Counted from the stretch's first letter, positions 38,771-48,687 are shown. The stretch: DNA of 50,000 nucleotides from Prorocentrum cordatum (GCA_963575745.1 CAUYUJ010015844.1:181022-231021); one strand, 5' to 3'. Notes: generated from the sequence alone by a model not told the origin. Translations and numbers: made by a program.

Positions 38771-39945
38771 GAGACACCTGGGCTCTTGGGTTTCCCTAGG
38801 GTCCCCTGACACTGTCCTTCGGGGCCCCTGGGTTTCCCGAAGGCTCCTTCGGGGAATTCTTAAAACACCTCCCCGCGCCGACGCTGGGGCAGCGAAGGGC
38901 GATGTTCCAGAGAAGACAACCCCGCCGACTGGTGGGGGGGGCCCCTGGGAGCTCCCCCGTTTGACCCTGGACGCCGGCGGTCGCGCCGAAAAGGCGGGGG
39001 CGCGTCGAAACGAGCGCCCAACGATGAGTAGGGGAGCCAGAATCGCCACGGTTTGGGGCACCCGTGCAACGGGCCGACGGTTCTCCCTGGGCGACGCTGA
39101 CAGGGCGCCCGCCGAGACGAAAGAGTTCGCCACCCACGCGATTCGGTCTCCCAGCGATTGATCGAAAGCCAGAAAGATTCAGAAAAACATGATGAGAAGA
39201 AGGACGACGGAAGGAGGACCGACGCGAGGCGTCACGGCCGCCACCCAAGAGATCAAACGAACGAGGATGATCAAGGATCAGTCCGTCGGAACCTCCGAGC
39301 ACGCTCGCGCAAAATCCAGGCAGCCACACTGTTATTTTGCATCGTAGGTTCTGGGAGGCAACACGGAACTAGGCACCCCAATATTGGAGAAGGGCTGCCA
39401 CGTCCGTCGGTCGCCGCGTCTCCCGAGGAGCGGGGCGTCGGGGGCGCCACGAAGGGAAGTTGCCCAGCAACAATATATGTAGCCGCGGACTTGGCCCGCG
39501 CGAGGGCCCCTTCCAGGCGGGCGGCTCGCGGGATCGCGGGCAAGATGGGGCGGCGCCCCCCGCGCGCGCAGCGACAAGGACAGGGGGGAATCGAGCGTGG
39601 GAACGGCGGGGCTCCCCGGGAGGGGAGGGAGGGGACAAACAGCTCCCCCCCCCCCGCCCGCCATCGCCTTCGGCCCACCCTACGCCCCCCTCGGGGAGGA
39701 CAGAACTCTCCAGTTGTGGCGATGGAGCAACACATGAACATCGCGCATATCCACGGGCTGGGCGACGCAATGCGGCGGTGGCCCGACTTCGGCCCGATGG
39801 CTTTGAATCAAAAAGCGCGTTACAAGTTGAACGCAACGCGGAGATCGCGCCAAATCTGGGGGGGCAAAGCGGGCCCTCTCCAACCGCAGATCTACAAATA
39901 TCAGACAGAAAAACGAAACACAAAAATTAGCCTCCAAACTGTCTG
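38771..39945. other. spacer left of element B, no gene recognised
   Basis: A plus-strand frame from 39158 to 39988 is open for 276 codons and starts with a Lys/Asp/Arg-rich stretch (MIESQKDSEKHDEKKDDGRR), but the rest is Arg/Pro/Gly-rich and runs into the terminal repeat of element B. Gcccctgggtttcccgaagg-type short repeats occur at 38775-38860. I do not call a gene. Confidence 0.4.
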
Positions 39946-40162
39946 CCATTGGTCAGAGCTGAGTCATTACGCCCCGGCGCCCCTCTAAACCCCCAGCATC
40001 GCTTCCGAGGACAAGCGCCGAGGCCCCAGGGAACGCAGCGCCTCGTCCGAGAGCATTCGGCCCGAATCGGGGGGCCCCCCACCGACCGCGCCGGCGGGCC
40101 CCCAAGGGCGGCCCCGACCGCAAGCCGCCCTCTCCCGAAACGCTGGAGGTGACGCCGAGTGC
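39946..40162 (-). repeat. element B terminal repeat B2 (3' outer)
   Basis: It aligns to 40342-40560 with small gaps, at high identity over cagggaacgcagcgcctcgt, ccgagagcattcggcccgaa and gcggccccgaccgcaagccg. The outer edge (ccattggtca) is less sharply defined than in element A. Confidence 0.8.
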
Positions 40163-40232
40163 ACCCCCTGTGCTCAGGCACCAGATCAGGATAACACAAG
40201 AGCAAGCTACACGGGGTGGTCAGTGGGAGGGC

Positions 40233-40304
40233 GCCTCAAGAAGCTACGTGTAGCAGACGGCGATAAGCGCACCCACCCTCCTCGTATGAACATGCACATG
40301 CGTG
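40233..40304 (-). repeat. element B terminal repeat A2
   Basis: It matches 48172-48246 with a 3-base gap and about six differences. Landmarks: gctacgtgtagcagacggcg, ataagcgcacccaccc and cacatgcgtg. Confidence 0.85.
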
Positions 40305-40341
40305 TATACGGCCAACGTTTTTTAGGGCAGGCGCTCCCTCT

Positions 40342-40560
40342 CCAATGGTCACTACGCTCCGACACCCCTCTAACCCCCCACCATCGCTTCCGAGAACAAG
40401 CGCCGCGGCCCCAGGGAACGCAGCGCCTCGTCCGAGAGCATTCGGCCCGAATCGGGGGGCCCTCCACCGACCGCGTCGGCGGGCCCCGAAGGGCGGCCCC
40501 TGACCGCAAGCCGCCCTCCGAAACGCTTTGGGGGGGGGGGGGGGGGCGCCGAGCGCAGCG
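40342..40560 (-). repeat. element B terminal repeat B1 (inner)
   Basis: Inner copy of B, paired with 39946-40162. Its 3' part has a pure run of G (about 40529-40546), which breaks the alignment there. Confidence 0.8.
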
Positions 40561-41400
40561 TAATTTCCCCGCGCGTTGGCCCAACGGGCAGCTCGCAAGC
40601 ACCCCCCCCCGTAGTTCCACGCCCGCCCTACTGGCCGCGAGGCCAGATCTACTGAATTAAGAAAGCCCCCTTCTGCCTCTGACTGTGCCGCCTCGCCCTG
40701 CAGCCCGCGCCCTCTCTCGGAGCGATCGGGGCGAGGGCTGTCGAGGGTGGGTCGGGAGAGGGCCGCCGCCTCTCGCCTGCGAGAGGGCTCCGAAAGGTGG
40801 GGCGGGCGAGAAGTAGGCGCTGACCTCTAGCCTGCAACCTGCAACCCTTTCAGGACACCACCACCAACACCTGCGGCCACGACGTCCCTTTCAGGACACC
40901 ACCACCAACACCTGCGGCTCACGCAACAGCTGCGCCTCGCCGAGAGCGGGGGGGCGCCGAAACGACCGAGGACGTGCCAGGGCCACCAGGAACGAAGCCA
41001 CCGTTGGCTAGCCCATGGGCGAGATAGGAAGAGGACCTCTGAAGCCAGACCTGGGAAAGAAAGGGATGCCCCCTCTTTGCCCACAACCTGCACCCCGTCC
41101 AGGACACCGCCAACACCTGCGACCGCGGCGCCCCTGTGCCGACCCCGAAGGAGCTGCGCCAAGCCGAGAGCGGGGGGCCGCCGCATCGTCCCGCGACGGC
41201 CCAGGACCCGCACAGGGACGCCGCGGCACCCCACGGGCCAACGCTGGCTTGCCATGGGGCCTCCAGGTCGAGGACCTCGAGAGACAGGGCGGGCGAGAAG
41301 GAGGCGATGAAAAACGTGAACGTTTACACGCACAGATAAGAACAGACACTGCACTATGGCAGCTCGGAGAAGATGCGCAGCGATCGAAACCCCTGTCGGA
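40561..41400 (-). repeat. element B 3' non-coding region with tandem duplications
   Basis: The phrase caggacaccaccaccaacac with ctgcgg occurs at about 40852 and 40893, and as a variant (caggacaccgccaacacctg) at 41100. The second and third copies begin a longer repeat of about 200 bases (cgccgagagcggggggcgcc at about 40938; agccgagagcggggggccgc at about 41163). The ggcgggcgagaag word occurs at 40801 and 41288. This lies between the recombinase and B1. Confidence 0.7.
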
Positions 41401-42330
41401 CGAGCGTCACCCGCGCATCACCGCGCTGGACCCGCGCGAAGTCAGCCAGCGCATCCTCCACGTATATGCGGGCTGCGAGGCTGCTGGCCCAACGCCCACG
41501 GACCAGAGTGAGCCCCATACTCTTGGCCCGCAGGAAACACTCCGACGCGCCGCCGCTGGGGCAGCTATGCCAGCTGAACGGGCACTGGAACCGAGGCCCT
41601 CCACAAGCGCTGCGAGGGCCGCCCGCAGCTAGCGTGGCGACCGTGCGCTGAGCCTGTCACCATCGTCCAGACTGCGCGTAACGAGCCGCAGCAGCTGGAG
41701 GGCGATCGGCGCCCCGATGACGACCGCCTCCACTGCGTCGCGCCCCGCTGAGCTCTTGGACGGGGCGACGCGGGGACGGCGCACTGGCCTCGGAAAGCCG
41801 CGTCGCCCCTGCGCGGCGCGAAGGCCTCGCCGCCGCGCAATAGGCCCCCCAAAGCAACCGTGAGGAGGCACGAAACGTCGTCGGAGCGTGCCCCCAGCGC
41901 TAGGCCAGCCATGGCCCCGACGATCTCAGGCGCGAACGGGAGTACGCGCGCCGCGGGCTCTCTCTTCCGCCAGGTCCTCAGCCGCGCCCAGCTCAGATCC
42001 AAGCGGCGTCTGAGACGCGGGCTGAAGAAGCACGCGCCCGCCGCCGCGTTGCTCGCCGCCGCGATGCCCGCGCCCGAGGCCCAGAGGCCCTCCAGGTAAC
42101 CCGAGACGAGCGAGTCGGCGCTCTCGCCCTCGTGGCCCAACGCCTCGACGCCGTCTCCTGCGACGCCGCAGTGCCCCAGCAGGCTGCCGACCGCAGCGGA
42201 ATGCCGGCGCCTCGTCGCAATGCCCACGCGGAGCAGAAACAGCGACTGGGCCCGCAGGGCGCCTGGCCTCAGCCGAGCGCGCGCGGCGGGGGGCCCCCGC
42301 GGCGCGGGGGCGGCAGCTTGGGCGGCCTGG
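41401..42330 (-). pseudogene. element B tyrosine recombinase (YR)
   Basis: The N-terminal core-binding part (ESADSLVSGYLEGLWASGAG; LDLSWARLRTWRKREPAARV) and the first catalytic motif (VALGGLLRGGEAFAPRR, Arg I) are in one frame. The middle (AVVIGAPIALQLLRLVTRSL) is in a second frame. The end, WHSCPSGGASECF, then LVRGRWASSLAARIYVEDAL, is in a third. The nucleophile Tyr is kept (codon 41464-41462), but the HxxR box reads HSCP, so the second Arg is lost. Gene order and the GRW-S-ARIY ending agree with the recombinase of element A (RWRMDSSLRIYID). The enzyme would insert a circular cDNA by strand exchange. This copy cannot be active as read. Confidence 0.65.
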
Positions 42331-42399
42331 GCGCGGCGGTCCTGAGCCGCAAGCCACGCCGCAACCTCCTCGACGGTTCGTCGGCGGGGTTGTCCTCCG

Positions 42400-42660
42400 A
42401 CACGACGTAGCCGACGACTCGGCACATGTCGGCGGCCACCGCGACCGCGGCCCACCTGGCCAACGCGGGCTGGAGGCGGCGGCTGTTGCTCCTGCCCTTC
42501 GTCACGATCGCCGCAACCGCCTGGCTGTCGACGAGATGGGGCCACCTGCTGCAGCGCCGACTCGCCTTGCGGGCGCGCCACCGCAGCGCCGCCGCCGCCG
42601 CCGCCTGCAGCTCTCGGGCGTTTATGCGGGCGCTCTTGGCCGCAGGCCACGCCATGCTCA
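42400..42660 (-). pseudogene. element B RNase H, main part
   Basis: One frame contains SARINARELQAAAAAALRWR (catalytic Glu, codon near 42613), WPHLVDSQAVAAIVTKGRSN (catalytic Asp, codon near 42529) and VVGYVVSEDNPADEPSRR (near 42421), the typical end of retroelement RNase H. The first catalytic motif is missing here. Its counterpart lies at about 44077 on the far side of the methyltransferase (VSGVSEFGGGARAS), where the Asp expected in SDASE-GGGA is Gly. The domain is therefore split by about 1.4 kb. Confidence 0.7.
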
Positions 42661-42889
42661 GCGACGCGCGCCGCCGCCGCGCGAACGGATCGACGCTTGA
42701 CCGCGGCCGCCGCGTGGCCTGCAAGGCGGGCCACAGCCCAGGCGCACGTCGGCCCCGCCCTTCTCCGCTCGGGCCAGGTAGTGCAGCGCCAGCCGTCGCG
42801 AGGCCATGGCGCCCGAGCCCCCCGCCTCGCTCTCGCGCCGCCCGATGGCGCCCCACGACCCTCCAGCGGCCTGCTCAGCGCCTTCGCCT

Positions 42890-43885
42890 CCAGCAGCACC
42901 GCCTGCGCCAGCCACGCGGCGACGTAGACGCTGAAGCTGTTGCCCAGGAGGAAGGCCCGCGCGTCGCTGCAGTCGCGCTCGTTCGAGCCCTTCGCGGCTG
43001 CGGACGCGCAGTTCACATCGAAGCCGAGCACCCCCCCCTTTCCGAGCTGGAGGGGGGGCGAGGGGCGGAGCCCGCAGCAGCGTCCAGCAGCAAGTTTTTC
43101 TCCTCGCACAGGGCAACGTGATATCGGAACGGGCCCGCCCCCCAGCGAGCGCGCGCCGCCGCCGAAGCCTGCCGCGGCCCCCTCGGGGCCGAGGGAGACT
43201 TCGGCAGCGGCCGGCGGCACGCCAGCGTCGGGAACAGGCCTGGAGCACCTAGCCAGCGGGCCCCTCGCCCAGCCAGGCCAGCTCGCAGAGGGGGCCCCTC
43301 GGCCCGCGGACCTCGCGGCACCCGCCCCCCCCGACCGCGGAGGGCGGGGCAATGACGTGCGGCTCCCAGCTCATCCAGCCCAGCCCAGTACGTCGGCAGG
43401 GCACGAGGACATATTAACATACGAGGATGGGGCTCGACGCAGAGGGCCCTGCTGATCTCAGCCCGGTTGTCCGCCGCCATGCTCGCGAGGTTCTCGATGG
43501 GCCACTTCAGCTCGTGACCGAACGCCGCCCTGGGGAGCTCCAGCAAGCGGGGCACCGCGTAGAACAGGCTGGACTTCGCGCCGGGCAAGCCCGCGCCCGA
43601 CGCGTTCAGCCCGGCCAGGTCCTGGCAGGGGCTGCCCGCGGCCGCCGCACAGAGATCGACCTCGTCGCAGTAGGCGTCCCGCAGCTCGTTCACGACAGCA
43701 GCCGCCACTCGCGTCACGTTGCCCCAGTCGGTCGCGCCTGGCCAGCGCAGGCGCGCCACCCTGCGCGCCTCGGCGTCCGTCTCCGCCGTGGCGTAGCCCA
43801 TGGCCCGCGCGGGCAAGCGCGAGAAAGCCGCCGCCAAGCCCCCAATCCCGTCGAACAGGCAAACGAGGAACACCTTGAGCGCCCT
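42890..43885 (-). pseudogene. element B C5-cytosine DNA methyltransferase
   Basis: The frame ending at 43013 has motif I as KVFLVCLFDGIGGLAAAF and an acidic ligand position in YATAETDAEARRVARLRWPG. Motif IV is AAAGSPCQDLAGLNASGAGL (catalytic Cys codon 43627-43625), followed by the K-S-LF stretch typical of DNMT3-like enzymes. Motif VI is WPIENLASM (Glu codon near 43495). The target-recognition part continues (FPTLACRRPLPKS; ARWGAGPFRYHVALCEEKN). Motif IX/X lies in the next frame as RAFLLGNSFSVYVAAWL, after a frameshift near a run of C at about 43030. The enzyme family transfers a methyl group from SAM to carbon 5 of cytosine in DNA. Motifs I, IV and VI are intact, so apart from one frameshift this could be close to functional. 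The motif VIII arginines are not clear. Confidence 0.82.
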
Positions 43886-44079
43886 CGGAACCACGGCCCG
43901 CGGGATGAGGGGGTTGGTGACTGCCCAGGGCTCCGGGGGGTCTGCGGGCAGCTTCAGCAGGCGAGCCCCCAGGTGCATCTGCTCGCCCAGCGTCGAGGCG
44001 CTGCTGAGGCTGGCCTCCGCGTCGGCTCGGAGGCCCACCGACGCGCGCGCGCCCCCGCCGAACTCGGACACGCCCGAGA

Positions 44080-45720
44080 CCGCGGCCATGCGATCGATCT
44101 TGGCCCGCAGCGAGGTCGCGGCCATCGGCATCACGAGCGTGGCGGCCAGCAGCTCCTCGAGCATCGCCGCCGAGAACCTCACGTTGCCACGCTGCGAGCT
44201 CAGCCCCCTGACCTCGCTGAGCACGCTGAAGAGGGGCCTCCGAAACTCGCAGAGCCCAGCGAGGCGCCCGAGGATCGTCTCGGCGAGCCGCCAGGGCACG
44301 GCCTCGAGCCTGAAGGAGGCTAGGCACAGCGCGATCGCCTCGAGCGACTTGGCCAAGGGGGCGGCCAGTCGGCCCGACTCGCCGTCGACGTCGGCCCCCA
44401 TGCGCTCGACCCGAAGCTGCCTGCAGCGAGCCTTCTCCGCCGAGTAGGCGACGCCAGCCCTGTCGTAGCTGGATCGCGCCCTGACCTGCACCTCCGCCAG
44501 CGAGCCTAATTATCAGGCGCCTGGCGCGCACATCCTCCACGATCTCGGGCGCGTCGAAGCCATCGTTGTCGACCTGCCGCCGCGCTGAGTCTCCTTCCGC
44601 AGCGGCGGCGACGGGCCGTGGCGCGCCCTTGCGCCACTCCGCCTGCGGAGGCAGCCCCGCGCCCAGCGGCGGCGGCAGGCGGCGCAGCGGGCCGCCAGAG
44701 ACCAGCCCATCGAGATCACCGCCGACGCGAGGTACACCTCGGGCCCCTGCCGCCCGAAGAGCGAGCCCGCCAAGGGCCGCCCCGCCGCCGCGAAGCGGCG
44801 CCGTGCACGGGACGCCCGCCACGCGAAGAAGGCCCCCTTCTGGTCGTCGCCCGACCACAGGAGCAGCTTCCCCTCGGGGATGCGCAGCGAAACCCAGCTC
44901 GTGGATCCAGCAGGCATGGCCGCCTCCCCCACGAGGGGCTCGATGAGCGCGTTGTCAGGCACACTGTTCAGGATGGGCCTCGCGGCGCGGCTGGCCCCAG
45001 GCCCAGGCGCGCCCTTCTTCTCCACTGCGAAGAGCCCATTCAGGAGAGGCCCACCGCGGACGTGGACCAGCTCCTCGGCGGGAAGCACGGTGAAGATCCC
45101 GAGCTCCACGAGGTGCATCGCCAGGGCCTCCCACTCGAACTGCGAGCCGACGTTGACCCGCACCTTCGGGAGAGGGTCAGGGAAGTCCGCCTCCGCCTTG
45201 AGCGCCAGCATGGGGTCGGCCAGCCAGCGCGCCACCTCGTCGTCAACGAAGTCGATCGCGCTCAGGGTCGCCGCGTGCCCCCTCTTCGGCAGGCCTGGGG
45301 CCAGCCCCGCGAGAGCGCAGGAGAACGCGCGCATCATGGGCCCCCTGCTGTAGTCCACTGACGAGGTCGCGAACGCGTGAGGCGACGGCCACGGTCTCCA
45401 AGGGCTGCTGGGCAGGCAAACTCCGCCGCCCGCGAGCGGATGTTCTGCATGGCCGGCTCCTCCGCCAGCGTCAGCGCCGCCCCGAGTCGGAACGACTCCC
45501 GAACGACCCCGCAGCGCATGTGGTTGAGGCCCAGCACGCTCATGTAGGCCCACGCCTCAGCCGCGACCGCCTTGGCCACGGGGGCGAGGCGACACCGCGG
45601 GCCCTTGGCAGCCTGGGCCCACCCCGCAACCTCCTCGAGGGGCGGGAGAGGCAGCGGCAGCAAATCCCGAACTCGGGCATTCGCGCCACCCCCTCGAATG
45701 TGAGCGCCTGCCCTGCGAGG
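44080..45720 (-). pseudogene. element B reverse transcriptase and first RNase H motif
   Basis: Pol text runs through several frames. Upstream of RT are SVLGLNHMRCGVVRESFRLG and a region with WLADPMLALKAEADFPDPLP. The fingers read NGLFAVEKKGAPGPGASRAA and RPILNSVPDNALIEPL (about 44980). Motif A is LLLWSGDDQKGAFFAWR (Asp codon at 44848), motif B VISMGWSLA (about 44716, Ser where Pro is usual), and motif C lies in a QVDNDGFDAPEIVEDV stretch (44577-44530), an inexact version of a YxDN box. The thumb follows as SYDRAGVAYSAEKARCRQLR, then RMGADVDGESGRLA and FRRPLFSVLSEV. The RNase H start (VSGVSEFGGGA, about 44077) comes just before the methyltransferase. It makes cDNA in intact relatives; this copy is broken. 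Confidence 0.65.
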
Positions 45721-46440
45721 CGGCCCAGGGTGCCAGGGTGCAGCTGCGCGAACCTCGCGAGCGTGACTGCCAGGTCGACTCGTCGCATGGGCCGACCAAA
45801 CTCAGCGGGCGACCTCCTGCGCCATGCCGCCACACTCTCCGGCACCTCGCACAGCGGCAGCGGCCGAGGCAGCGCCGCCTCAGCCCCCACAGCGCTGCCC
45901 CCAGCCACGACCGTCTCGGCCAGGGCAGCGCCCAGCTCCAGCGGCGGCAGCGAGTCGCCCGCCCCCGCGCCATGATGCCGCCCCCCGCTGGCGGCGCTCG
46001 GCGCTGCTACACCTTCGCCGCTTTCGCCGCAAGCAGAGGGGATCTGGGCCACGCCCGACAACGGCGCCTCGGGCGGGGCGACGCTCACCGCTTCGCCGTC
46101 CAGGGGGCACGGGCCGCCGCCTGGGCAGGGGGGGGCCTTCTTCATCAACTCGGCAACGACGCTCGCAGGGCGAGCCTGGCACCCCTTGCTCGACTCGTCC
46201 TTCTTCTTCAAGGTCGCAGCGCGGCCGTCGGCCCACGCGCCCGCGCAGCCCCCCCTGCCCGCCTGCGCGGCGCGAGGAGCCCTCGAGCCCTTCGCCTCTG
46301 CCAGCTCGCCCCCCAGCACCGCTGGCGGCTTCCGCGGCGGGGCAGCCTTCGCGGGGGGCACTCCCCCGCAGGGCCTGCCGGACGAGGCGGGGGCTGCGAG
46401 CCCCCCTCGCCCCGACCAGACCCCTAGCCCGGCTTGCGCA
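45720..46440 (-). pseudogene. element B Pol N-terminal linker
   Basis: An open frame of Ala/Pro/Gly/Glu-rich sequence follows the Gag stop at 46442. It has a short Lys-rich stretch (ATLKKKDESSKG, VAELMKKAPPC) and ends in a more ordered part (VPESVAAWRRRSPAEFGRPM; TLARFAQLHPGTLGRLAGQA). No protease or zinc-knuckle motif is found. It joins the RT region through a frame change near 45680. Confidence 0.5.
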
Positions 46441-46441
46441 G

Positions 46442-47892
46442 CTAGGCGGTCAGCTCGTCCAACTTGAGCTCGCCCGCCTGGATGCTCCTGATCAGCCCCC
46501 CCTCCTCGCTCCGCAGCGCGGTTGGCCCGTCGCGCGGCGGGGTGAACTCCGGCCACTTCGCCCCTGACCAGTTCCTTCCCGTCGTGGAGCGCGATCTGGA
46601 GCGCCTTGAACCGCCGGGCGCGGAGGTCCGCAACCGCCGCCGAGCGCCCCATGCACCAGGAGGTCGAGCGCCTCCGCGAGCGTCCGCAGCTCGCGGCACG
46701 CGGGCACGTCGATCTCCTGCACGGGGTGCTGCGGGAGGTGCACCGTGAGGAGCCACCGCAGCGCGATCGCCCCCAGCGAGCCGAGGAGACCCGCCATCTG
46801 CGCCAAGCTCGCCTCGGCGAGGCGCCCGGGCTGCTCGGTGGCAACCCCGCGGCAGTGAGCATCATACCGCGCGGGCTCAGAGATCCGCCCGCGCTTGTGG
46901 CGCCCTCCAGGCCCAGCTCCTCGGTGCCGCTCTGGCGCCCGTCCAGCAGCCGTGCGAGGGCGCTCGCAAGGCCCTGCGCTGCGCGGGAGGCACCCGCCGC
47001 GGCCGTCGCGCCCTCGGTCGGCCCCCGCTCGCCCGAGCCGCGCGCGCCCCCATCGGGGGGGGAGGGCGCTGCCGGCAGCTTCGGCCACCCACGAGAAACC
47101 TTCGTGGCGCGCTCCGAGAGCACCCCCGCCTGCGCCCGCTTGACCTTGGGCTTGACCTCGACCGCGGGCGCCGCCTGCGCCGCGCCCTCGGCGGGGGGTG
47201 CAGCGCCTTTGTCGCGGCCCCGCAGCGCTGCGAAGCGGTCCTTCGACTCCATGAGCCGCGAGCGCAGGGCAGCCACCCCGCTGGGGGCGGAGGGCCCCTC
47301 GTCCAGCTCGTCGCCGAAGAGGTCCTCGAACGGGCGGGCACCCGCGGCGGGGGCCTCGGCGGGCCGAGCAGCCCCAGGCGGCGGCCCCAGGAGGTCTAGC
47401 GGCCACGCTGCCCCTGGGTTGGTGACCCGACGCTGCAGCCAGAGCTCCGCCCCCGCCTCGACCGCGAGCCTCGCCACCTCTGAGGTGCGGGCCAGCTCCG
47501 CACAGTTCGGCGGCGGCTCGGCGACGCACAGCGGCACGGGACCCTCGCAGATGCGCACGAGAGGCCTGGGCGAGATCGCCCCCCGCTCGCCCGCGCACTG
47601 CAACCACCAATCCCAGCTGTCGCCGCTCCAGAGCAGCCTCGCCCGTGCGAGCCCTGCCGCAGCGCGAGTGCTGCTGGCATAGCCACGCGAAGTGGCACTG
47701 GACCTCTAGGATGTTGCCGCGGCCGACCGACGCGCGCAGCTCGCCGCCCACAAGAGCGACCAGCTACACATCCCCGACTGGCAGCTCGTCGGCGGCAGCA
47801 GCCGCTGCAGGGCGGGCCCGCGGGGCCGGGGCGGGGACGCCTGTCAACTCCTCGTCGTCGTCGTCGCCCCCGCCGTCGACGACCTCCGCCAT
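46442..47892 (-). pseudogene. element B Gag-like region
   Basis: A candidate ATG at 47892 starts MAEVVDGGGDDDDEELTG, an acidic N-terminus. The frame is stopped by TAG at 47766-47764 and then resumes as LVALVGGELRASVGRGN and VQCHFAWLCQQHSRCG. The next part is in a second frame (RPLVRICEGPVPLCVAEPP; RPFEDLFGDELDEGPSAPSG; SRLMESKDRFAALRGRDKG, then basic KVKRAQAG). The middle (AQMAGLLGSLGAIALRWLL; DVPACRELRTLAEALDLLVH) is back in the first frame, and the end (RFKALQIALHDGKELVRG, then IRSIQAGELKLDELTA) uses a third. The final stop is at 46442. The helical content and position before Pol indicate a capsid or nucleic-acid binding role. No zinc knuckle is seen. Confidence 0.55.
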
Positions 47893-48171
47893 GGGCCCCG
47901 CGCGCCGTTGCGGCAAGGGCGGGGCCCCGCGGTTCGCCGCGAGCGCCGCCTCCGCCGCCCCGCCCCAGCTGCGCGCGCCGCCGCCGCGGGGAGGGCAGGG
48001 AGGCGCCCTCGGCGGCCTCCCCTCCCGCGGCGCGATCCAGGTCGGGTACCACCTGGCGCGCCCGACCTCGCGCGCGTTGCCCTCGAGGGCGCCCGAATGC
48101 GCCCTGGGCGCGGGGGCTGGCGGGGCTCTGCCGACGGCGCGGGGGCCGCCCGAATCCCCGCCAAACTCTGA
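47893..48171 (-). other. element B 5' leader
   Basis: About 280 bases between terminal repeat A1 and the candidate Gag start, GC-rich and Arg/Gly-coding in all frames. A Gag start further upstream cannot be excluded. Confidence 0.5.
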
Positions 48172-48246
48172 GCCTCAAGAGGAGGCTACGTGTAGCCGAC
48201 GGCGATAAGCGCACCCACCCCCCTCGCATGAACAGACACATGCGTG
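48172..48246 (-). repeat. element B terminal repeat A1 (5' end)
   Basis: Pairs with A2 at 40233-40304. A microsatellite (atatgtatgtacatgtatgc) begins at its outer end. Confidence 0.85.
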
Positions 48247-48308
48247 ATATGTATGTACATGTATGCATACATACATATATATATAGATGTGTGTGTATCC
48301 ATATACAC
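48247..48308. repeat. ACAT/TATA microsatellite
   Basis: Short gtat, acat and ta runs between element B and the GC hairpin. Confidence 0.85.
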
Positions 48309-48309
48309 G

Positions 48310-48347
48310 CTAGAACCACGCGCGCGTTTCGCGCGCTTAGGTTCTAG
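48310..48347. repeat. CTAGAACC GC-hairpin motif, copy 2
   Basis: ctagaacc and ggttctag enclose acgcgcgcgtttcgcgcgct plus ta. The 8-base ends are perfectly complementary. It forms the left end of the duplicated segment 48310-48687. Confidence 0.85.
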
Positions 48348-48687
48348 CAAACGCAGGCGCTTAACAACACCACGGCTGCGCGCATTGACAAAGTCACGGC
48401 TGCACGAATGCACGTACCGACGAATGGCTTCAGCATGGTTTGAAAAAAATCAGCATGAGCCTGGCCCCAGCAGAGAAGGGTCTCTTGGGCGCCGTTGGGG
48501 GGTAATCCAGGGTCTCGCTGGGCGTTTGCGGCCCATCTCACTGCGGAGCTCACGCTGTACAAGATGATTACTCGATCAAGCGAGGCCATACGCATGGGGG
48601 AGCGGGCAAGGAGGGGCTGAGGGAAGGGGGGCGAGAGAGAGAGAAGAGGGAAGATAAATAATGGAACCGAGGCCCCAGCGTCCGCTT
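48310..48687 (+). repeat. long direct repeat, copy 1
   Basis: About 378 bases that recur at 49629-50000 with high identity. The pair is spaced 1319 bases apart. Short frames inside have no motif. Confidence 0.9.

Larger units (their letters stand above)
39946..48246 (-). mobile_element. element B: tyrosine-recombinase retrotransposon with split direct repeats and a C5-cytosine methyltransferase
   Basis: On the minus strand the order is A1 (48246-48172), Gag-like region, Pol with RT, first RNase H motif, C5-cytosine methyltransferase, rest of RNase H, tyrosine recombinase, internal repeats, B1 (40560-40342), A2 (40304-40233) and B2 (40162-39946). This is the same A1-genes-B1-A2-B2 order as element A, although the repeat sequences and much of the protein text differ. 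The RT-RNase H-methyltransferase-YR series matches protein types that are, from my knowledge, abundant in Symbiodiniaceae. Decay is clear: Gag lies in three frames with a TAG at 47766-47764, RT and YR are broken, and the YR HxxR arginine is lost. The methyltransferase is open over most of its length. Confidence 0.8.

Noticed and set aside
37491-38777. 428-codon Pro/Ser/Leu-rich minus-strand frame
   Set aside because: It crosses the 14-bp array and a G/A-rich degenerate tract; composition explains it.
39158-39988. 276-codon plus-strand frame as a host gene
   Set aside because: It runs into terminal repeat B2 of element B, is Arg/Gly/Pro-rich apart from its first 50 residues and has no motif.
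40772-41354. Arg/Pro-rich frames between the element B recombinase and its terminal repeats as an extra gene
   Set aside because: The region consists of tandem duplications, and no frame is favoured across copies.
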